NCBI RefSeq assembly: GCF_018398875.1
Contig: NZ_JAGWDK010000010.1
Coordinates: 1-64,000 of the forward strand
Origin: Bradyrhizobium sp. sGM-13
Lineage (GTDB): Bacteria > Pseudomonadota > Alphaproteobacteria > Rhizobiales > Xanthobacteraceae
Direction: 5' to 3'
Length of the DNA: 64,000 bases
This document shows, in pieces, positions 34,349 to 41,796 of the stretch; position 1 is the stretch's first letter, and each line of letters opens with the position of its first letter. The notes beneath the pieces were generated by a model, which had not been told where the DNA came from, did not search any database, and saw only the letters and a list, made by a program, of their open reading frames with translations. A program made the translations under genes and the position numbers.

Positions 34349-35335
34349 TCACGCCATCGCCGGTTGGGCGTCTATAGTGGCATCCGTGCCGATCCATTTG
34401 CGGAACAGATCAAAATCGATATTGCCGCCAGACAGGATCAGGCCGACACGCTTGCCGGCGAGCCTCTGCTTTTCCTGCAGCGCGGCGGCCAGCGGGGCTG
34501 CGCCGGCGCCTTCGGCGAGGTTATGCGTGTCGGTCCAGTAGGCGCGGACGGCGGCTGCGACCTCGTCGTCGGTCACCTGTACGATGCGCGCGGCACCCTT
34601 GCGGATGATGGCGAATGCGTCCGGATCGGGAATGCGCGTCGCCATGCCGTCCGCCAGCGTGTTGCTGGTTTCGGTGGTCACCACCGTGCCAGCCGCAAAC
34701 GACAGTGCGTAGGACGGCGCTTCGGTCGACTGCACGCCGACGATTTCGGTTTTCAGCCCGAGCAGATCGCGCGCCATGATGCAGCCGGAGATGCCGGAGC
34801 CCTGCCCGATCGGCACGTAGAGAATATCGAGGTCGGGCGCTGTCCGGAACAGTTCGAGCGCGTAGGTAGCGACGCCGAGTACCAGATCCGGATGGAACGA
34901 CGGCACCATATGAAGGCCGCCGAACTGGGCACGGCGCTGGGCTTCTTCGGCGGCCGCCTGAAAATCCTCGCCATGCTCGACGAGGTCAGCGCCGAACGCG
35001 CGCATCGCGCGGTTCTTCTCGACCGAATTGCCTCGCGGCACGTAGATCACGGCCGGCACGCGCTGACGGGAAGCCGCGAACGCAAGGCTCTGGCCGTGAT
35101 TGCCGCGGGTGGCGGAAATGATCCCTAATATATTCGGCCGTTCCCGCTTCAGCCGCTCCAGATAGACCAGCCCACCGCGCACCTTGAACGCGCCGATCGG
35201 CGTATGGTTCTCATGTTTGACGATGACGCGCGTACCTAGCCGTTCGGCCAGCAGCGGCCAGACATGCGCCGGCGTCGGCGGCACCGCCTGCCCCACGATG
35301 TCGTGTGCGCGTTCGAGCTCGGCGAGGTCAAACAT
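34349..35335 (-). CDS. Threonine dehydratase-like PLP enzyme
   Basis: A 328-residue fold-type II PLP enzyme. Lys51 in GAFKVRGG is the Schiff-base lysine; ATRGNHGQSLAF and GQGSGISGCIMA bind the cofactor's phosphate, and LSGGNIDFDL closes the site. There is no C-terminal ACT domain, so it resembles the catabolic or serine/threonine dehydratase forms and would not be feedback-inhibited by isoleucine that way. In the ilv operon it could supply 2-oxobutyrate for isoleucine. I start at ATG 35335; the longer frame runs into a palindromic repeat. Confidence 0.85.
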   Translation of the reverse strand: MFDLAELERAHDIVGQAVPPTPAHVWPLLAERLGTRVIVKHENHTPIGAFKVRGGLVYLERLKRERPNILGIISATRGNHGQSLAFAASRQRVPAVIYVPRGNSVEKNRAMRAFGADLVEHGEDFQAAAEEAQRRAQFGGLHMVPSFHPDLVLGVATYALELFRTAPDLDILYVPIGQGSGISGCIMARDLLGLKTEIVGVQSTEAPSYALSFAAGTVVTTETSNTLADGMATRIPDPDAFAIIRKGAARIVQVTDDEVAAAVRAYWTDTHNLAEGAGAAPLAAALQEKQRLAGKRVGLILSGGNIDFDLFRKWIGTDATIDAQPAMA

Positions 35336-35366
35336 TTTGGTCTTCCGTCGATCTTCCCTCGTTGTT

Positions 35367-35466
35367 GTCATCCCCGCGAAGGCGGGGATCCAGTATTCCA
35401 GAGGCGCCCGAGATGAACGGAGACGCCCCGGCGTACTGGATCGCCCGGTCAAGCCGGGCGATGACA
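35367..35466. repeat. GTCATCCCCGCGAAGGCGGGG-type repeat
   Basis: Begins GTCATCCCCGCGAAGGCGGG and ends CCGGGCGATGAC, with GGATCCAGTA and TACTGGATC as inner inverted arms. Between ilvI and the threonine-dehydratase-like gene, so it is within the transcript. Confidence 0.8.
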
Positions 35467-35494
35467 ATGGAATTCCTGTCTCGCATCCTCACAC

Positions 35495-37270
35495 TCACAC
35501 CAGCGCCTTGCCGCCGGCGAACGCCGCGGCGGTGGCTTCATCGGTTGCTTCCGCCGGCAGCAGCATTTCGTTGTGCGCCTTGCCGGACGGAATCATCGGG
35601 AAGCAGTTTTCGAGCGCTGCGACGCGGCAATCGAACAGCACCGGGCGCTTGACCTTGATCATCTCCTTGAGCGCGCCGTCGAGATCGCCGGGCTTGATCG
35701 CCTGGATGCCGACGCATCCAAAGGCGTCCGCGAGCTTGACGAAATCCGGCAGCGCTTCGGAGTAAGAATGCGACAACCGGTTGCCGTGCAGGAGCTGCTG
35801 CCACTGCCGCACCATGCCCATGTACTGGTTGTTCAGGATGAAGATCTTGATCGGCAACTCAAACTGAACCGCCGTCGCCATCTCCTGCATTGTCATCTGC
35901 ACCGAGGCGTCGCCGGCAATGTCGATCACGAGGCTGTCAGGGTGCGCAACCTGCACGCCGAGCGCTGCCGGCAGGCCGTAGCCCATGGTGCCGAGACCGC
36001 CCGACGTCATCCAGCGATGCGGCTCCTCAAAGCCGAAGAACTGCGCCGCCCACATCTGATGCTGGCCGACTTCGGTGGTGATGTAGGTGTCGTGGCCGCG
36101 CGTCGCCTCGAACAGCTTCTGAATGGCGTACTGCGGCAGGATCACGTCGTTGCTCTTCTTGTAGGCGAGCGAATTGCGCGCACGCCAGGTAGCGATCTCC
36201 TGCCACCAGCTCTTGATGTCGGGCTTCTTCGCCTCCGCCCTGAACACCTGCAGCAGGTCGCCGAGCACATTGCCGGCGTCGCCGATGATCGGCACGTCGA
36301 CGCGGATGTTCTTGTTGATCGAGGAAGGATCGATATCGATATGGATCTTCTTCGAACCCGGCGAGAACGCATCAGTCCGGCCGGTGATGCGGTCGTCGAA
36401 GCGGGCGCCGACGCACAGCATGACGTCGCAACCATGCATCGTCATGTTGGCCTCGTAGGTGCCGTGCATGCCGAGCATGCCGAGCCAGTTCTTCCCCGTG
36501 GCCGGGTAAGCGCCGAGGCCCATCAAGGTCGAGGTGATCGGAAAGCCGGTGACATCCACGAGCTCACGCAGCAGCTTCGAGGCTTCGGGTCCGGAATTGA
36601 CGACGCCGCCGCCGGAATAGATCACCGGCCGCTTGGCGGCAGCCAATAGCGCCACCGCTTTTCGGATCTGTGCCGCATCGCCTTTCACCCGCGGGGTATA
36701 GGACACATGCACGTCGGATTTGCGCGGCGGATGATAGGTGCCGAGCGCAAACTGCACGTCCTTGGGCACGTCGACCACGACGGGTCCGGGACGACCCGTG
36801 GTCGCAACGTAGAACGCCTCGTGCAGCACCTTGGCGAGATCGTTGACGTCGCGCACCAGCCAGTTGTGCTTGGTGCAGGGACGGGTGATGCCGACGGTGT
36901 CGCATTCCTGGAACGCGTCGTTGCCAATCAGATGGGTGGGGACCTGGCCCGTGATGCACACCAGCGGGATCGAATCCATCAGCGCGTCCGTCAGCGGCGT
37001 CACCATGTTGGTGGCGCCTGGGCCTGACGTCACCAGCACCACGCCCGGCTTGCCGGTGGAGCGCGCGTAGCCCTCCGCGGCATGGCCGGCGCCCTGCTCG
37101 TGCCGCACCAGGATGTGCTCGACCTCGCTCTGCTGGAAAATCTCGTCATAGATCGGAAGCACCGCGCCGCCGGGATAGCCGAAGATGTGCTGGACGCCGT
37201 GATCGATGAGCGCGCGCACGATCATCGCGGCGCCGGTCATCTGATGGGGGTCGTGGCTCTTGTCGGTCAT
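35495..37270 (-). CDS. ilvI: Acetolactate synthase large subunit
   Basis: A 591-residue thiamine-diphosphate enzyme. It joins two pyruvates, or pyruvate and 2-oxobutyrate, at the start of valine and isoleucine synthesis. Seen: HIFGYPGGAVLPIYD, Glu58 in VRHEQGAGHAAEGYA (the TPP-activating Glu), the FAD-binding mid-domain, and C-terminal GDASVQMTMQEMATA with NNQYMGMVRQW (TPP/Mg motif). ATG at 37270 follows GGAGCA; the 29-residue extension to 37357 covers the attenuator. It is the first structural gene after the leader and terminator at 37328-37443. Confidence 0.97.
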   Translation of the reverse strand: MTDKSHDPHQMTGAAMIVRALIDHGVQHIFGYPGGAVLPIYDEIFQQSEVEHILVRHEQGAGHAAEGYARSTGKPGVVLVTSGPGATNMVTPLTDALMDSIPLVCITGQVPTHLIGNDAFQECDTVGITRPCTKHNWLVRDVNDLAKVLHEAFYVATTGRPGPVVVDVPKDVQFALGTYHPPRKSDVHVSYTPRVKGDAAQIRKAVALLAAAKRPVIYSGGGVVNSGPEASKLLRELVDVTGFPITSTLMGLGAYPATGKNWLGMLGMHGTYEANMTMHGCDVMLCVGARFDDRITGRTDAFSPGSKKIHIDIDPSSINKNIRVDVPIIGDAGNVLGDLLQVFRAEAKKPDIKSWWQEIATWRARNSLAYKKSNDVILPQYAIQKLFEATRGHDTYITTEVGQHQMWAAQFFGFEEPHRWMTSGGLGTMGYGLPAALGVQVAHPDSLVIDIAGDASVQMTMQEMATAVQFELPIKIFILNNQYMGMVRQWQQLLHGNRLSHSYSEALPDFVKLADAFGCVGIQAIKPGDLDGALKEMIKVKRPVLFDCRVAALENCFPMIPSGKAHNEMLLPAEATDEATAAAFAGGKALV

Positions 37271-37327
37271 GGTCTGCTCCGGATGCGCTTGTCGGCGCGG
37301 CTTCTTTCGGTTGTCTGTTTGGGAAAT

Positions 37328-37348
37328 AAAAAAGGGCCCGAGAGGCCC
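37328..37348 (-). terminator. Intrinsic terminator of the ilv leader
   Basis: gggcc (37334-37338), loop of five, ggccc (37344-37348); read on the minus strand it is followed by six T residues (complement of 37328-37333). It lies between the leader peptide and ilvI, so it terminates transcription when branched-chain amino acids are plentiful. Confidence 0.8.
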
Positions 37349-37352
37349 CATG

Positions 37353-37398
37353 CACACCGCCTGAATTTGGATGGCCGCTAGCCATCCCCGGCGGTGTG
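37353..37398 (-). promoter_or_regulatory. ilv leader pause/antiterminator stem-loops
   Basis: Outer stem cacaccgcc (37353-37361) with ggcggtgtg (37390-37398), 9 bp; inner stem ggatggc (37369-37375) with gccatcc (37381-37387), 7 bp. The leader peptide's stop codon (37378-37380) is in the inner loop. Ribosome position on the leader would decide whether these form, the standard attenuation logic. Confidence 0.75.
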
Positions 37399-37443
37399 CC
37401 TGGGTACGACGACGATAAGCAGTTTGGTAATAATGTTACGCAT
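37378..37443 (-). CDS. ilv operon leader peptide (Ile/Leu/Val-rich)
   Basis: A 21-residue leader. It starts MRNIITKLLIVVVPRH and ends TAGDG; six consecutive codons read Leu-Leu-Ile-Val-Val-Val, with two more Ile just before, so it reports on all three branched-chain aminoacyl-tRNAs. ATG is at 37443. It lies about 30 bases downstream of a good promoter and just before paired stem-loops and a terminator. Confidence 0.85.
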   Translation of the reverse strand: MRNIITKLLIVVVPRHTAGDG

Positions 37444-37475
37444 TTTGCGGCTCGGACTTCCCAAAGGTTGCGCGG

Positions 37476-37503
37476 GTTATACCGTTCGGCCCCCGGAAGT
37501 CAA
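37476..37503 (-). promoter_or_regulatory. Promoter of the ilv operon
   Basis: TTGACT (complement of 37498-37503), 16-base spacer, TATAAC (complement of 37476-37481). Both boxes are close to the sigma-70 consensus, and the start of transcription would fall about 25 bases before the leader ATG at 37443. Confidence 0.75.
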
Positions 37504-37602
37504 GGGACGGACGCTCTCGGCGCGATTTAGGCAGTGTAGCGGTGTTCCGGGCATTCGGCGAGGGGGAATTTTATGCGTGCAGCCATGGGCCGTTAAGCGG
37601 AC

Positions 37603-37726
37603 GTCATTCCGGGATGGTCCGAAGGACCAGACCTCAGATGCGCAATTGCGCACCGGGGAATCTCGAGATTCTCAGATGTGCAATTGCACATCTTAGTTCG
37701 CATCTTCGATGCGCCTCGGAATGACG
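37603..37726. repeat. GTCATTCCGGGATGG-family repeat overlapping the miaA end
   Basis: Begins GTCATTCCGGGATGGTCCG and ends CCTCGGAATGAC, the closing arm of the same palindrome family as 24229 and 41370. Inside are TGCGCAATTGCGCA-type and TGTGCAATTGCACA palindromes. The right 34 bases lie within miaA and encode its last ten or so residues. Confidence 0.78.
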
Positions 37727-38643
37727 GTGCCAACCCACCCCCTCGCCGCCTCCGGCGTCACCCATTCGAACTCCGGCAATTGATGCCGAAACCAGGTGAA
37801 TTGCCGTTTTGCATAATGGCGGGTGTCGGCGCAGCCGATTTCGGCGGCCTCCTCGCGCGTGATTTCACCCCTGAGGTGCCGGATCAGCGCCGGCACGCCG
37901 TGGGCCTTCATCGCCGGCAGCAGGGGATCGAGCTTTCGCGCGGCGAGCGCTGCGACCTCGTCCAGCGCACCGGCGGCCAGCATCGCGCCGAACCGCGCAT
38001 CGATCCGCGCGTAAAGTTTTTCACGCTCAGGCGCGAGGAACAGTGCGGAGAACTCGCTCCGAGGCAGCAGCGGCGGCAGGCCCTCGCGATGCCAGTCCGG
38101 CAGTGCGCGGCCGGTGGCTTCCACGACTTCCAGGGCGCGGGCAATTCGGGTGCGGTCGCGCGGCTTCAGGCGTTCGCCGGAGACGGGATCGCGCCGCGCC
38201 AGTTCAGTGTGCAGCGCTTCGACACCGTCGCGTTCCAGCCGCGCGCGTATGGCTTCGCGCACCTCGGCCGGGATCGGCGGCACCGCGGAGAGACCGCGCG
38301 TCAATGCCTTGAAATAAAGGCCGGACCCGCCGCCGAAGATTGGCAGCCGCTTTTCCGCGCGCGCCTCTGCGAGCACCTTTCCCGCATCCGCCACCCACGC
38401 TCCGGCCGAGAAATTGACCGACGCGTCGACATGGCCGTAGAGCCGGTGCGGCACGCGCCCCTCCTCCTCCGGCGTCGGCCGCGCCGTGATGATGCGGAGA
38501 TCGCGGTAGACCTGCATCGAATCGGTGTTGATGACGACCCCGCCGGTCTTTTGGGCCAATTCGAGCGCCAGGGCCGACTTGCCGCTGGCGGTCGGCCCTG
38601 CGATAAGCACGGCCTTGCTCAAATCTAGCTGATGCGTCTGCAT
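37693..38643 (-). CDS. miaA: tRNA dimethylallyltransferase
   Basis: A 316-residue enzyme that adds a dimethylallyl group to A37 of tRNAs reading UNN codons. P-loop AGPTASGKSALALELAQ (about 16-32), then NTDSMQVYRDL and TARPTPEEEGRVPHRLYG, the usual MiaA substrate site, and DTRHYAKRQFTWFRHQ near the end. ATG is at 38643; its start codon overlaps that of serB on the other strand (CATG). The C-terminal tail (TVIPRRIEDAN) is encoded by a palindromic repeat. Confidence 0.95.
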   Translation of the reverse strand: MQTHQLDLSKAVLIAGPTASGKSALALELAQKTGGVVINTDSMQVYRDLRIITARPTPEEEGRVPHRLYGHVDASVNFSAGAWVADAGKVLAEARAEKRLPIFGGGSGLYFKALTRGLSAVPPIPAEVREAIRARLERDGVEALHTELARRDPVSGERLKPRDRTRIARALEVVEATGRALPDWHREGLPPLLPRSEFSALFLAPEREKLYARIDARFGAMLAAGALDEVAALAARKLDPLLPAMKAHGVPALIRHLRGEITREEAAEIGCADTRHYAKRQFTWFRHQLPEFEWVTPEAARGWVGTVIPRRIEDAN

Positions 38644-39547
38644 GTCCCTGGTCGCCACCCTCATCTGCAATCCGGCCAACCCGGCGCTCGACACCACCGT
38701 CGTCGACGGCGCGCTGGCCGTTCTCCCCTCGCCGGGAACGGCGCAATGGCTGTTCGACGAAGTGGCAGTCGACATTCCCTTTGACAGCCAGGTCAAGGGC
38801 CCGGACGAGATCAAAGCGATCGAAGCTCGCCTGCAACAGGCGCGCGGTGACCTGCCGATCGACATTGTCGTGCAGCCTGCCGCGTTCAGGCGCAAGAAGC
38901 TTTTTCTCGCCGACATGGACTCCACCATGATCGGCCAGGAATGCATCGACGAGCTGGCCGATTTCGCCGGGCTGAAGGCGCATGTCGCAGGCATCACCGA
39001 ACGCGCGATGCGCGGCGAGATCGAATTCGAGCCCGCGCTGCGCGAGCGTGTCGCGCTCCTGAAGGACCTGCCCGTCGGCGTGGTCGATGAAGTCCTGGCA
39101 AAGCGCATCACGCCGACGCCGGGAGGCCGCGAGCTGGTTTCCACGATGCGCGCCAACGGCGCCTGGACCTGCCTGATCTCCGGCGGGTTCACGCTGTTCA
39201 CCCATGCGGTCGCGGCCAAGATCGGTTTTCAGGAAAACCGCGCCAACGAGTTGAAAGTGCGGGACGGCAAATTCAGCGGCGAGGTTGCCGAGCCGATCCT
39301 CGGCCGCGCCGCCAAATTGGCTACGCTGATCGAGCTTCGCGAATCCTTCGACCTCGACGAGATCGATACGCTGGTGGCCGGCGACGGCGCTAACGACCTC
39401 GGCATGATCCAGGCGGCGGGCCTTGGCGTCGCCTATCACGCCAAGCCGGCGGTAGCTGCTGCTGCCGCCGCGCGGATCGACTACGGCGATCTCACCGCGC
39501 TGTTGTATGCGCAAGGCTATCGGCGCGAGGAGTTTGTGGGGGGATAG
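38642..39547 (+). CDS. serB: Phosphoserine phosphatase
   Basis: A 301-residue HAD-family phosphatase that makes L-serine from phosphoserine. The catalytic motif is FLADMDSTMIGQE (Asp nucleophile and DxDST), then LISGGFTLFTHAVAAKIGF and AGDGANDLGMIQAAG. The N-terminal 75 residues form an ACT-like regulatory domain as in other long SerB proteins. ATG at 38642 overlaps the miaA start codon on the opposite strand. Confidence 0.95.
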   Translation: MSLVATLICNPANPALDTTVVDGALAVLPSPGTAQWLFDEVAVDIPFDSQVKGPDEIKAIEARLQQARGDLPIDIVVQPAAFRRKKLFLADMDSTMIGQECIDELADFAGLKAHVAGITERAMRGEIEFEPALRERVALLKDLPVGVVDEVLAKRITPTPGGRELVSTMRANGAWTCLISGGFTLFTHAVAAKIGFQENRANELKVRDGKFSGEVAEPILGRAAKLATLIELRESFDLDEIDTLVAGDGANDLGMIQAAGLGVAYHAKPAVAAAAAARIDYGDLTALLYAQGYRREEFVGG

Positions 39548-39557
39548 AGATTCTGGC

Positions 39558-39675
39558 GTCATCCCTGCGAACGCAGGGACCCATACGCCGCGGCTTATCC
39601 ATGGCGTGACGACTCAGCCGCCTTTGCAAAAACGAACGCCGGTGCTTATGGGTCCCTGCGTTCGCAGGGACGACG
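39558..39675. repeat. GTCATCCCTGCGAACGCAGGG-type repeat
   Basis: Begins GTCATCCCTGCGAACGCAGG and ends CCTGCGTTCGCAGGGACGAC; inner arms GGGACCCATA and TATGGGTCCC also pair. Same architecture as 35367 with different bases. Between convergent serB and degP/degQ genes. Confidence 0.8.
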
Positions 39676-39709
39676 TAGTCATTCGGAGCAGCCACCACTC
39701 TCACACAGC

Positions 39710-41215
39710 CTACTGCACGCCGACTGCCACGAACCGCAATTCGCCCTCGCCGTTCGACACCAGCAGCAGCACCGATTTCTTGCCGTCCTTCTTGAGCTGA
39801 TCGACGCGCTTCTTGATGTCGGCGGCGCTGGCGACCGCTTCCTGCGCCACCTCGACGATGACGTCGCCGGCGGAGAGCCGTTTGTCGGCGGCGTCGGAGG
39901 AGCCGTCGACACCGGTGATGATGACGCCTTTCACGCTCTCCTTGATCTTGTACTTCGTGCGCAGGTCCTTGCTCAGCGCGGCCAGATCGAGGCCGAGCGC
40001 CTTTTGCGTCACCGGCTTCTCGACAGGATCTTCCTTGGTCTTGGCGGCGGCCTGCTGCACCTTTTCGGTATCCTCGAGGCGGCCGAGGGTAACCTTGCGG
40101 GTTTCCTCGTTGCCCTTGCGGATGATGACCACGTCGACTTCCTTGCCGACCGCGGTATCGGCGACGACGCGGGAGAGATCCTTCGGGTCCTTGACGTCCT
40201 TGCCGTCGAACTTGACGACGACATCGCCGGGCTCGATGCCGGCAGGCTTGGCCGGCCCCTTGTCGTCGATGCCGGCGACCAGCGCGCCGCGGGCGGGCTT
40301 GATGTTGAGGCTTTCGGCAATCTCCTCGGTGACCTGCTGGATCCGCACGCCGAGCCAGCCGCGGCGCAGTTCCCCGAACTGCCGGAGCTGATCAACTACG
40401 GCGGCCACCGTCTTAGACGGCACCGCGAAGCCGAGGCCGATCGAACCGCCGGTCGGCGAGATGATCAGCGTGTTGACGCCGACCACTTCGCCTTCGAGGT
40501 TGAACAGCGGCCCGCCGGAATTGCCGCGGTTGATGGAGGCATCGGTCTGGATGTAGCTGTCGTATGGCCCCTGGCTGATATCGCGGTTGCGCGCCGACAC
40601 GATACCGGCCGTGACCGAGCCGCCGAGGCTGAACGGATTGCCGATCGCAATCACCCACTCGCCAAGCCGCAGCTTGTCGGAATCGCCGAACTTCACCGCA
40701 GTCACCGGCTTCACCGGCTTGAACTTCAAGACCGCAATGTCGGTCTTCTTGTCGACGCCGACCAGTTCGGCCTTGATCTTGGTGCCGTCGTTCATGATCA
40801 AGTTGATCTCGTCGGCATCCGCGATGACGTGATTGTTGGTAACGACGACGCCGGCGGCATCGACGATAAAACCGGAGCCGAGCGAATTGGTCTTGCGCGG
40901 CGGCTGCATTTCGCCGCTCTTGTCGCCGCCCTTGGGCAGGCCGCCGCGCCGGTTCTTGAAGAAGTCGTCAAAGAATTCCTCGAACGGCGAGCCCGGCGGC
41001 AGTTGCGGCATCGTTTCCCTGCCGCCCTTGGCTTCCACGCTCTGCGAGGTCGAAATATTGACGACGGAATCGATCACCTTCTCGGCAATGTCGGCGATAC
41101 CGTCCGGCCCGCGCGCGCTGGCCGGCATTGAAGCCAGCATGCTGGCGGCACCGAGCGAGATCGCAATTCCCATCAGGCGCAGGCGGCTTTTCAAGGCGGG
41201 TCTGGCACCGGTCAT
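39710..41215 (-). CDS. Do/DegP-DegQ-family periplasmic serine protease
   Basis: A 501-residue protease. Signal peptide residues 1-35 (RLMGIAISLGAASMLASMPASA). The trypsin-like domain has His129 (TNNHVIAD), Asp159 (KTDIAVLKF) and Ser233 (INRGNSGGPLFN). Two PDZ domains follow: GWLGVRIQQVTEEIAESLNI and then GLDLAALSKDL onwards, the second ending near residue 500. It refolds or degrades misfolded periplasmic proteins. ATG at 41215; frame open to 41284. The hflKC and DUF2065 genes lie just upstream on the same strand. Confidence 0.95.
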   Translation of the reverse strand: MTGARPALKSRLRLMGIAISLGAASMLASMPASARGPDGIADIAEKVIDSVVNISTSQSVEAKGGRETMPQLPPGSPFEEFFDDFFKNRRGGLPKGGDKSGEMQPPRKTNSLGSGFIVDAAGVVVTNNHVIADADEINLIMNDGTKIKAELVGVDKKTDIAVLKFKPVKPVTAVKFGDSDKLRLGEWVIAIGNPFSLGGSVTAGIVSARNRDISQGPYDSYIQTDASINRGNSGGPLFNLEGEVVGVNTLIISPTGGSIGLGFAVPSKTVAAVVDQLRQFGELRRGWLGVRIQQVTEEIAESLNIKPARGALVAGIDDKGPAKPAGIEPGDVVVKFDGKDVKDPKDLSRVVADTAVGKEVDVVIIRKGNEETRKVTLGRLEDTEKVQQAAAKTKEDPVEKPVTQKALGLDLAALSKDLRTKYKIKESVKGVIITGVDGSSDAADKRLSAGDVIVEVAQEAVASAADIKKRVDQLKKDGKKSVLLLVSNGEGELRFVAVGVQ

Positions 41216-41369
41216 GTCGGCTCGTCTCCAAAGGCTCAAATTTGGGGCCCACAGTGCGCCCGAACGGGTCCTCGGCGCAAGCATCTGCGCCTGACATTCC
41301 GGCGGAAAACGGGCGGCTCGCGGCTCACGATTTCGTTGGCGCCAGAGCTAGTTGCGGCCGCTGATTACC

Positions 41370-41486
41370 GTCATTCCGGGGCGCGACGCGAACTCAGATG
41401 TGCATTTGCACATCTGAGAAACTCGAGATTCCCCGATGCGCAATTGTGCATCGGAGGACTGGTCCTTCGGACCATCCAGGAATGAC
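41370..41486. repeat. GTCATTCCGGG-family repeat
   Basis: Begins GTCATTCCGGGGCGCG and ends GACCATCCAGGAATGAC; inner TGTGCATTTGCACA and TGCGCAATTGTGCA palindromes as in 37603-37726 but in reverse order. Between DUF2065 and degP/degQ. Confidence 0.78.
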
Positions 41487-41495
41487 GGAGGAACC

Positions 41496-41696
41496 TTACC
41501 GCCGCACGAACCAGATTAGAAGGAGGCCGATGATCGCGGAAACGATGCCGACGATCCGCAGGATATTGTCCGGCGTCGCCAATGCGCTTTTCATCGCCCG
41601 GCGCATCCAGGCCGGGCTGGCTGCGAACATCAGGCCTTCAAGCACAAAGAGGATGCCCACACCGATGAGGAAGTCGGCGAACGCAATGGACCTCAT
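41496..41696 (-). CDS. DUF2065 small membrane protein
   Basis: A 66-residue protein with two hydrophobic helices: FADFLIGVGILFVLEGLMFA and ILRIVGIVSAIIGLLLIWFV. It matches the DUF2065 (YjeT-like) family, which is regularly next to hflKC. No known activity; probably an accessory of the HflKC or protease module. Confidence 0.85.
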   Translation of the reverse strand: MRSIAFADFLIGVGILFVLEGLMFAASPAWMRRAMKSALATPDNILRIVGIVSAIIGLLLIWFVRR

Positions 41697-41742
41697 CGGA
41701 TGGCATCCCCCCGCTATTCAAGCGCCTTTTTTGATTTTGTGC

Positions 41743-41768
41743 CGGCGAAGCGGCCCCCCGCTTCGCCG
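41743..41768. terminator. Strong hairpin between hflC and DUF2065
   Basis: Perfect 11-bp stem, cggcgaagcgg (41743-41753) and ccgcttcgccg (41758-41768), with a CCCC loop on the plus strand. No U-tract follows on the minus strand (it is A-rich), so it may be a processing or stability element rather than a normal terminator. Confidence 0.5.
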
Positions 41769-41796
41769 TAACATGCGTAGTGTGCGGGCCGGCCGT

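Noticed and set aside
35336..35467. N-terminal extension of the threonine-dehydratase-like gene
   Set aside because: The extra 44 codons come from a palindromic repeat translated through (LEYWIPAFAGMT), a common artefact of such elements.
41743..41768. Calling the hflC/DUF2065 hairpin a definite intrinsic terminator
   Set aside because: The minus-strand sequence after the stem is A-rich rather than T-rich, so only a hairpin is supported.
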